DNA of 64,000 nucleotides, taken from NCBI RefSeq assembly GCF_001039355.2, contig NW_019775378.1, positions 170,204-234,203 on the forward strand. Direction: 5' to 3'. Shown piece by piece: positions 55,215-64,000 of this stretch (position 1 is the stretch's first letter; every line of letters starts with the position of its first letter). Under the pieces are notes generated by a model. It was not told the DNA's origin. It did no database searches and saw nothing but the letters and a program-made list of their open reading frames with translations. The stretch is from Lingula anatina. Its lineage: Eukaryota > Brachiopoda > Lingulata > Lingulida > Lingulidae. Made by a program: the position numbers and the translations under genes.

Positions 55215-56413
55215 ATACTTGGCATGTGCTCAGTTATACTGGGCATGTGCTCAGTTACACTGGGCATGAGCTCACTTCCATCTGGCAGGTGCTCACTCAA
55301 GTCTGGCACATTCTCACAGAGTGAATCATTTTTTGACCCAGTGTTATCTGGTTCTTTCAGTACCCTGTCCCCATGCTGCAATGCATTCTGCTTTTTCAAA
55401 GATGGCATTTTTTCACAAAGAGGCGGATTTGGGGGCTCAGCACCTGCGAGTTCTTTTAAACCATCTTGCATTTTGGACTCGGAGGCATTTTCTTTTATCA
55501 AAGAAGTTGTTTCCTGACATGGAGACCGATATGTCAGCTTGGGTGTGGTCTCTTTCATACAAGCTTGCATCTCTTGAAGTGCAAGTTGGTTTTCCAATTC
55601 AGGCATGATTTCACATGGAGCTTTTTCACCATCTTCAGGAACTGTGTCCTTCACCAACACAGGTGGACTACTGGGCATACAGGCAGTGTTCTCCAAGACC
55701 AAAACTGGCATAATGTCATTTGATGGTCCATTCTGTGCATTGACCCTGGACTGATCTTTTAAAACTGGCACCATTTCTGGGAGAACCTCGTTTCTTAACT
55801 GAGGCGTAGATTGTTTTTTCAAATGAGGTATTAGTTCAGATGAAGGCAGTTTTTCAGATTCAGAAACAGGTTCTATCACCGGTGATGGAGCTTCAGTCAT
55901 GAGTAAGTTCTGTGAATCAGATGCTATCTTTATTAAACTTGATGTCATTTCAGACCAAGAAGAATTTTTCTCTGTTACAACTGCTGATTTGGAAACAGTC
56001 TTCTCTACTTCAGACTCTGGAGCAGCATCTTTGAAATTTGAGGTCACTTCACTGTGAAGCTTATGTTGTTCAGCAGTGAAATCCTCTTTAATTGGAATTG
56101 ATGTGACTGTAGACAGGGGTTGCTTTTCTGGCCTATGGGTGGTATTCTCTATCAAAGTCAACCTTTCAGTGTTGGATGCTGTCTGTTTTATTACATCTGC
56201 CGTCATAACCAAATCAGGGTTCTTTCCCACCTGGGAAACTATTTCCGACTTTTGAGACATGGCCGTTGTTTCTTCCGCAATATGTGACGTAAGTTCTTGC
56301 AAGCACTTTTTTTCATCTCCTGCCTTAGGTGTATCTTCTTTCACAGTCTTTTCCATATTGTTTAACCTACGTCTACTCCTTTTTGCACCTGCTGGAAATT
56401 CAGTTCCTGAAGC
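55215..56413 (-). pseudogene. Truncated copy of the zinc-finger gene N-terminal exon
   Basis: About 380 codons nearly identical to 52597-51459, with a few amino-acid changes (for example T to I, A to P, and T to M in the 7-residue repeat). The frame is open until the N at 55214. It is an assembly-truncated allele and not a decayed gene. Confidence 0.8.
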
Positions 56414-58371
56414 CTGTGAAATTGGTCAAGAGATTCAGTTTTATTTCCACCATTCTTTAAAGACCAAGGAGTTTTTGGAGTCAATATATGAATAAATGAT
56501 TAACACCAGTCTTGAATTCTTGTTTTAAAAATTTGCGATGAGGGTCCAAATCTATGCATAACTTGGTAGTGGCAGTTCCAAAAGAAGCTAATCTGGTAGA
56601 GAGCACAACCTGGGATGAAAAAAAAAGAAATTAAATGGTATATTGTAGATCAGTAAGCAGTATGGAAAATGGATGGATGTTGACTTGATGACCATTTATA
56701 TAATTTATTGTAGTCATGTCAGCTCAAAAAATAGTGTTTAAGCATTCTCAAATAATTTCTACGTCACTCAACCTTTCTTATAGGGAAAATAAACTACAAC
56801 CATATATTTTGCATGTAAACACATATAAGAGATATCGTAAAAAAAAATGCAAATCCATATGCTTCATGTCACATACATATGTATGATGATGTGGAAATGT
56901 GATGCAATTTTTACAAAACAAACATCATCAGAATTTAGTCCGTCGCATATTACAAGACAGTCATACATTAAATCGTGTACACAAATTTGCAAAAAATTAC
57001 AAAATGTCGGCATTAAAACACTATTATGACTGCTTCACTTGCAAGCATGCAACGAGTAACAGGGAACATTGCTGCAAGCTGCAAGTTAGAACTTCTGCAG
57101 ACAGGACATAATTGCAACAAATAGGCATGACCACAGTAATTCAGATATATCACAAATAGTGTGTCAGTCATCTCGGCTTAATGCATGGTTTATATGCATA
57201 ACTTACCTTCCATATACAACCACTGCATCACTGCAAGGCATTTTGAACGGGGTCAATGTTGTTTTTAACAGCATCTACTTTCATCCGGGAACTTGGGCTC
57301 TAGCTAGGATAAACTGAATAAAAGATTCGAGGTTTTGAATGGTTCGCTTAAGTAAAAAACGTTGTTGTTTTTTTGTTCACTGGAAGACTTTTTTGTCTTT
57401 ATGGTTCGCGCAAATGTAGCTTTAAATTTATTTTAGGTTGGAGTCTGTAACGCATCTCAACTGAGCTTTTGGTTTGTATTTTATTGGGTGCTCTTTAGTT
57501 GAAGAAGTCTTGATTAAAAAGCACCACTCTCCAAAAAAAGAATTTGGGAAGTGCTTTATAATATATCTTGTTAAAATGGACAGTGAAGTACAGGAAAAAT
57601 TAGAATGAACAATGTGCGATATTTAAATATATTATACTCTTACAAAAGAACTATTTGATTAGGCACCACATGGTAGCTATAGGTTGGAAATTTGTGAGTG
57701 AATACTCAGAAACCCGTCGTCTACTCGTTCAAGGATGGGTTGGGAGTCCGGCTGTTTGGTGAAAATTAACTGATAGGTATCATACCAGGACATATATCAA
57801 TATCAGCCGTTTAAAATGGACAGGGTAAGTGTACAGAGAGGGGGATATGCATCCCTCTACAAGGCTATACAAGATATATTATTCTTGAACTCGTATACAT
57901 GTTACTATGGTCCCTTGCACTCCTTTGCTTCCGTGTTTTATACTGTATTTACTGGGGTAATAATTGGTATTGTAAATCTGTTTGTATTCTTGTTAAATAT
58001 GTCCCCCCCCCCCCTTACAAATCGAAATCAAAAGTCCCAGATCATTAAAAAAACAAGGGTTTCTAATATCAAAGTTGTAAATTTGTCAACTCATCACCAT
58101 GAAATGAAATGAAAAAAACATTGGAATGCAATTATACCTGTGTTTTCATTATGGTGTATTATCTGTGTGTCTTTCTCTGTGTCTTTTTACATACCTCCTA
58201 CAGTGGAAGACTTGCATTTTCCTTCCTATTTCCATATTGATTTACCTGAGTGCCACTGTTATATATAGCTAGTACCTAACAAGTCTTCCTAGGCATGTTT
58301 ATGGTAATGACCTGATATTTTCAGTGGGGGAAAAATATGAGTTTTACAGATACTGTACCTTATAAGTCATT

Positions 58372-58663
58372 GGAACCATTCAGATCGAGAAGAGCTGAGT
58401 GCTAGTAAGGCCGTGACCTTAATATGGCAGACCTACATGAAAGGAAGACCGCTAATCCTATAATGGTCTCTCCTCCTCTCACACACATCCCCATGCGTTG
58501 TCCCTCGTCCGGTTGAATTGAGCCGAGATTTAATTACTGTGCCCCTGAAGGGCTGATGCGTGAGGAGGCGTGTGAGAGATCATTACAGGATAAGCGGTCT
58601 TCCTTTCATGTACCGGTAGGTCCACCATACTAGAACTCGGCGCTTCTCAATCAGATTGGTCCC
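58372..58663. mobile_element. Foldback MITE, copy 2 (in duplicated block C2)
   Basis: Same element as at 54726-55011, with a 6-base ACCGGT-type insertion in the right arm and several substitutions. Presence at the same site in both copies shows that it inserted before the two haplotypes separated. Confidence 0.7.
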
Positions 58664-58888
58664 ATTATTTCAAAAAATTAAAACATTCCTATTGAGTGGT
58701 AGCAACAAATTCCAAAGGCAGGCTTCTGTATACATGTAGTTTTATTCTATGCAGTAAAAGCACCACAAATGCTATACAGAGATATAGCCTTTATGGTCCT
58801 AAAGGTATGTAATACCATCTTAACGTTTCATTTATTTACCCACTGAAAAATCCAAGTGGCTGCTANTTTTTTTTTTTTTTTTTTTTTT

Positions 58889-61312
58889 TGGTACTAGTAC
58901 ATGTTACTAGATATCTCTCATACACTATTATTTCTTTATATTTCTAATATTAAAACATTTCATTCAATGTAGCTGAGGAAGTCATATTTGAATGTTCTCT
59001 ATGCACCACAGGACAATTTACATTAATTAGAACTTTTTCATAAAAATTCCTTTAGTGGAACAATAGTAGCACTGTCTTCACTTTGTCAGTGTAAGGAATT
59101 ACCCTTTACCACCCATTGATTTTCCTGCCAGACCTTGAAAATTTGAATCTGTGTAACTTGAAAGTCTGGTGGTATTTTGGTAAACAGTGTGATCAAGAGA
59201 AGACCATTAGAGAAATTGGCCTTTTTTTTTCTCTAAAAACAGTTTCTGTGACAGTTTCTGTACAAAATAATAAGTGAAGTTATTATGTGTATGAGTAGTA
59301 ACAACACATCAAATGTTAGACAGTAAGTCAGCGCTTAATTTTTTGGGCTTGGGTAAGTAAATTTTACGGTATTTTAAGAAAGGTTAGATCAAATGGTCCC
59401 AGTGACAAGTGAGACAGTACTTAGTATTTTATATAGCTGCATTGATGTTCATTATTTTGGTAGTGCACTTTATGTTTTTACACTGAGACCAATCCCATAG
59501 ATATATAAAAGGGACAAAGCCTCAAGTCATTTAGAGCTAGCTTTCATGCCATGCTTATAAATACATGTTACCTTGGGATCTAATTATAGTTTAACAAAGA
59601 GGTATGAGAACCTGTAGAAGAGTCCTGAAATTTTGTGGTTATAAAAGAAATTGTAGTCTTTAATGGTAATTTAAATTGGATTAAGTGAATAAATAGATAG
59701 CATTTTCTTAATTGATTGGTCAAATTTTTGCTCTAGAAAATATCCATTTATAATTATTTATGTATGTATTTGCTTTGCAGAGAATATTGGCTGAAGGTGG
59801 TATGCTGTTTTGCAGGCATTAATAAAGTGATATCAGTTAATGCGTATTCAAAATATCTCAAAGAAATAAGCCCTTCATTAATCATATAATGGAATATGTA
59901 CTGAATTTTCAAGTATTATAAACTTAATTGGGTGACAGGTTTGAATGGGCTCATGGGATTTATGGAGCATAGATGAAAACGGACCATTTGGTTTTGCGGT
60001 TGCCTAAACATAAACTGAAACAGTTTTGATTTTTGAATAGCAATTAAATTAACCTTTAATGATTGTCACTACATGGCTATAACATAATGGCTATAAATTA
60101 GTCTTGACTGAGTTAGTCTGCCATATTAGCCACTGTTCCTACCCCCACAGCCAGTAAAATTTTGTTTGGACAAGTAGTTTTATCAGAATTTAGTGGTCTA
60201 ACATGGCCATTTGATTATTTTAAGGGCTTTTGATTAGATTTAATTTTTTTCTGAAATGTAACATTCTAATATTAATACTATACAATATTAGGGTAAAACA
60301 TCTAGTGTGCCTTACTGATATTTTTATTCGGACCAGTGAATAGTGATTTGGAGAGTAAATTTTAGAAAATTGGTGGTCTGAATTGCCAATAAGCTGCCCC
60401 CCCAAACCCACACTGAAAATCAAATTAGCAGCAATAGGACTAATTATCTGGTTTGTCAGTCAAGAATGTGAGAATCTAATTGATAGCTCATCAAGCAGGT
60501 AAACATTAAGTTACCTATTTGTATTTAATGGTTCATGGAAGTAGCGACATAAAAGGAATGTTGTCATAGATACATGTGAATATGCCTTTAAAAATATTTT
60601 GTGTACTTCATATTTATTTCTTTTTTATACCCATCATGAAAAGAATGATCCAATTATGGTTGACTTAAACTGGCACATTGCATGTCAGATTTGAATGAAT
60701 TAATAAGACTTCAGATAAAAAATACAGACAGATGCATGATATTAGGTGGGAGAAATGCACCAAGTACTAGTAACTTAATTTTTCAAAAATTACAGAAATT
60801 GCTCACATGTGTGAATATCCTCACTTTTTCCAGTATTTAATGTTTTCAAGATTTCAAGTGTTTGAAGTTCTCGGTGTAAAGCCTTTCGATTCTTGGAATG
60901 GTTTCACAAAAGAGTATTAGGCTTCATTTACGTACATGCAATGTCTATTTTCTAAATTCTATTTTCTATTCACGGTATGTCTTATGATCACGGTCTGTGC
61001 CCTGAATATCCCGCGGCGTAATTACTGGCAGCGCGAGTCAGTTACTATAAGTTACTTTAAGTAACTGTCTCTGTAGCTGCCAGTAATTACGCCGCGGGAT
61101 ATTCAGGGCACAGACCATGATCATAAGATACCGGGAATAGAAAATAGATTTTTAGAAAATAGACTTTCCATGTGAACGAAGCCTTAATCTGGAAATCAGT
61201 CTAAACTTCAGGTCAAGGTTATTCATAGTAGCCTGCTTAAAGTAAACTTAAGCCTAAAAGATAAGCGATGTCTTTATTGTTATAAAACTGATGCAGTATT
61301 GCATAGACTACG
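58889..61312. repeat. Duplicated noncoding block D1
   Basis: Matches 62095 to the window end (equivalent to 58889-60750). It starts with a poly(T) tract and ends at the N at 61313. Long open frames are absent. Probably one allele of an intron or intergenic stretch. Confidence 0.85.
60920..61183. mobile_element. 264-bp Harbinger-like MITE
   Basis: Near-perfect palindrome: left arm TCTATTTTCTA...CTGAATATCCCGCGGCGTAA, right arm its reverse complement TTACGCCGCGGGATATTCAG. Ends are GGCTTC / GAAGCC, flanked on both sides by TTA (60917-60919 and 61184-61186). A three-base TTA/TAA target site and GG-start ends fit the PIF/Harbinger superfamily. A short central loop of ~60 bases separates the arms. 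Confidence 0.8.
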
Positions 61313-61313
61313 N

Positions 61314-61410
61314 ACTGTCTTCCAACAGAAAAATAAGATACCTTTTAATGTAAACTTGAAAATCTGACTGTCTTCTGGAAGACCCAGAAGACGGCCTAAA
61401 TCCGCCCCTG
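61314..61410. mobile_element. Partial second copy of the 36529-36695 MITE
   Basis: Reverse orientation; ends CCTAAATCCGCCCCTG and shares TGTAAACTTGAAAATCTGAC and the AGAAGACGG motif. Its other end is cut at the N (61313). Confidence 0.8.
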
Positions 61411-61702
61411 ATTATGATGGCATTCACAGGACCTCATGAATTATGTTGTCTTTGGGCCAAATGGGAGCTATTTCAGCCCCTCCAGCAGGCCAAAATTCAT
61501 AAATTTAAATAATTTAAATAATGCTGCCATAACAGTCATATTTCCAATATGTACAGTACTAGAAGTCTGCATCACACTAATGCGTATGGGAGTACGCCGG
61601 GGATTGTTTTTTATTGGGCAGAAGTTATTCTGGATGTAACAAAAGATTGATTTTGATTACTTTAGCATACAGTTCATGTTGTTGTACTGTGTTTAACCTC
61701 AG

Positions 61703-61747
61703 AGGGTGTCTCACACAATGGAAGATGAGAAAAAGCAAGAGACTGTG
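61703..61747 (+). CDS. Possible exon 2 of a divergent plus-strand gene
   Basis: Flanked by CCTCAG acceptor and GTG|GTAAGC donor; 45 bases, phase 0-0, reading RVSHTMEDEKKQETV. Could instead be a first coding exon from the internal ATG (61718). It joins in frame to ATG GAC AGG at 54046. Not recognised as any family; short exons of this kind can be chance. Confidence 0.35.
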
Positions 61748-62026
61748 GTAAGCTAAAGTGCCTTGTATAAGACCACAAATAGCAGGGTTACTTATTGACT
61801 ACTTGTTTATATATATAATTATGTATATATGTTTTTTTTTTTTAATTCTGTAAGAGGATGATATGTCATCCAAACATTGGCATGTTTCAAAATTAAAATT
61901 TCTAGGGACTAGCATCATATGAATGACATGAATCAGGAAACCAAATGCATTCAGTTGTATACTATAAACCTCTCATTATCATGATTGTATGTTATATTGT
62001 AACCGTGTCTTTTTTTTTTTTTTTTT

Positions 62027-62092
62027 NNNNNNNNNNNNNNNNNNNNNNNNNNNNNNNNNNNNNNNNNNNNNNNNNNNNNNNNNNNNNNNNNN
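62027..62092. other. Assembly gap (66 N)
   Basis: A run of N between two poly(T) tracts. The sequence after the gap restarts the block already seen at 58889, so this is a join between alleles or overlapping contigs. Confidence 0.98.
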
Positions 62093-62094
62093 TT

Positions 62095-64000
62095 TTGTAC
62101 TAGTACATGTTACTAGATATCTCTCATACACTATTATTTCTTTGTAGTTCTAATATTAAAACATTTCATTCAATGTAGCTGAGGATGTCATATTTGAATG
62201 TTCTCTATGCACCACAGGACAATTTACATTAATTAGAACTTTTTCATAAAAATTCCTTTAGTGGAACAATAGTAGCATTGTCTTCACTTTGTCAGTGTAA
62301 GGAATTACCCTTTACCACCCATTGATTTTCCTGCCAGACCTTGAAAATTTGAATCTGTGTAACTTGAAAGTCTGGTGGTATTTTGGTAAACAGTGTGATC
62401 AAGAGAAGACCATTAGAGAAATTGGCCTTTTTTTTCTCTAAAAACAGTTTCTGTGACAGTTTCTGTACAAAATAATAAGTGAAGTTATTATGTGTATGAG
62501 TAGTAACAAAACTTCAAAGGTTAGACAGTAATTAAGCATTTAATTTTTTGTGCTTGGGTTAGTAAATTTTAAGGTATTTTAAGAAAGGTAAGATCAAATG
62601 GCCCCAGTGATAAGTGAGACATTACTTAATATTTTCTATAGCTGCATTGATGTTCATTATTTTGGTAGTACACCCCATGTTTTTACACTGAGACCAATCC
62701 CATAGATATATATAAAAGGGACAAAGCCTCAAGCCATTTAGAGCTAGCTGTCATGCCATGCTTATAAATACATGTTACCTTGGGATCTAATTATAGTTTA
62801 ACAGAGAGGTATGAGAACCTGTAGTAGAATCCCGAAATTTTGTGGTTATAAAAGAAATTGTAGTCTTTAATGGTAATTTAAATTGGTTTACATGAATAAA
62901 TAGATAGCATTTTCGTAATTGATTGGTCAATTTTTTGCTGTAGAAAATATCCATTTATAATTATTTATCTATGTATTTGCTTTGCAGAGAATATTTTACA
63001 ATTATAGACCTTGGCTGAAGGTGGTATGCTGTTTTGCAGGCATTAATAAAGTGATATCAGTTAATGCGTATTCAAAATATCTCAAAGAAATAAGCCCTTC
63101 ATTAATCATATAATGGAATATGTACTGAATTTTCAAGTATTATAAACTTAATTGGGTGACAGGTTTGAATGGGCTCATGGGATTTATGGAGCATAGATGA
63201 AAATGGACCATTTGGTTTTGCGGTTGCCTAAACATAAACTGAAACAGTTTTGATTTTTGAATAGCAATTAAATTAACCTTTAATGATTGTCACTACATGG
63301 CTATAACATAATGGCTATAAATTAGTCTTGACTGAGTTAGTCTGCCATATTAGCCACTGTTCCTACCCCCACAGCCAGTAAGCCAGTTTTTGTTTGGACA
63401 AGTAGTTTTATCAGAATTTAGTGGTCTAACATGGCAATTTGATTATTTTAAGGGCTTTTGATTAGATTTAATTTTTTTCTGAAATGTAACATTCTAATAT
63501 TAATACTATACAATATTAGGGTAAAACATCTAGTGTGCCTTACTGATATTTTTATTCGGACCAGTGAATAGTGATTTGGAGAGTAAATTTTAGAAAATTG
63601 GTGGTCTGAATTGCCAATAAGCTGCCCCCCCCCCCCCAAACCCACACTGAAAATCAAATTAGCAGCAATAGGACTAATTATCTGGTTTGTCAGTCAAGAA
63701 TGTGAGAATCTAATTGATAGCTCATCAAGCAGGTAAACATTAAGTTACCTATTTGTATTTAATGGTTCATGGAAGTAGCAACATAAAAGGAATGTTGTCA
63801 TAGATACATGTAAATATGCCTTTAAAAATATTTTGTGTACTTCATATTTATTTCTTTTTATACCCATCATGAAAAGAATGATCCAATTATGGTTGACTTA
63901 AACTGGCACATTGCATGTCAGATTTGAATGAATTAATAAGACTTCAGATAAAAAATACAGACAGATGCATGATATTAGGTGGGAGAAATGCACCAAGTAC
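62095..64000. repeat. Duplicated noncoding block D2, runs off the window
   Basis: Repeats 58889-60750 with scattered differences (for example a 16-base insertion near 62996 and a longer C-run near 63626). No coding exon seen. Confidence 0.85.

Larger units (their letters stand above)
55215..58865. repeat. Duplicated block C2 (probable other haplotype)
   Basis: Bounded by single N characters at 55214 and 58866; repeats block C1. It carries a 3'-truncated copy of the zinc-finger gene (ATG at 56356, minus strand) that stops at the N, the possible 5' exon at 57207-57241 and the possible divergent first exon at 57816-57824. Confidence 0.88.

Overview
The window is nuclear DNA from an animal. It is AT-rich and intron-rich, with introns bounded by GT-AG, microsatellites and many short inverted-repeat elements. 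A metazoan IFT172 gene of 47 recognisable exons, a C1q-domain secreted protein and a GH81 beta-1,3-glucanase together suggest a marine invertebrate. A bivalve or other lophotrochozoan is my best guess, but the sequence alone does not settle the species.

Layout: (1) 1-4403 (+) holds the 3' part of a GH81 endo-beta-1,3-glucanase gene in eight visible exons, with two N-terminal cysteine-rich modules. (2) 5456-7909 (+) is an intronless, secreted, GH15-like six-hairpin glycosidase. (3) 10947-11903 (-) is an intronless 2-oxoglutarate/Fe(II) dioxygenase of the isopenicillin-N-synthase type. (4) 14560-46370 (+) is the complete IFT172 gene. A C1q gene (33766-34980, -) is nested in one of its introns. 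A duplicated exon pair (31076-31153 and 31603-31680) looks mutually exclusive. (5) 48540-52654 (-), with a possible 5' exon near 53474, is a 1272-residue C2H2 zinc-finger nuclear protein. It converges on IFT172 and carries one frame break. (6) 53.5-64 kb holds a possible divergent gene start (54046 joined to 61703-61747), foldback and MITE elements, and duplicated blocks.

The assembly contains both haplotypes laid in tandem. Exons 5-19 of IFT172 occur twice (16572-22798 and 23438-30955). The upstream half of the zinc-finger gene and its promoter also occur twice (51459-55213 and 55215-58865). A noncoding block occurs a third way (58889-61312 and 62095-64000). Copy boundaries fall at single N characters (23437, 55214, 58866, 61313) or at the N run 62027-62092. 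A further N at 24620 separates overlapping copies of one stretch. Most of the duplication is therefore probably uncollapsed allelic sequence and not real tandem duplication.

The two glycosidases side by side fit extracellular or digestive breakdown of beta-1,3- and alpha-linked glucans. IFT172 serves cilia. C1q-domain proteins of this kind are usually secreted recognition lectins. I see no prokaryotic operon, CRISPR array or complete transposon, and no clearly new multi-gene system. The strongest biological leads are the IFT172 exon pair, the intronless glycosidase beside GH81, and the foldback element with inverted minisatellite ends.
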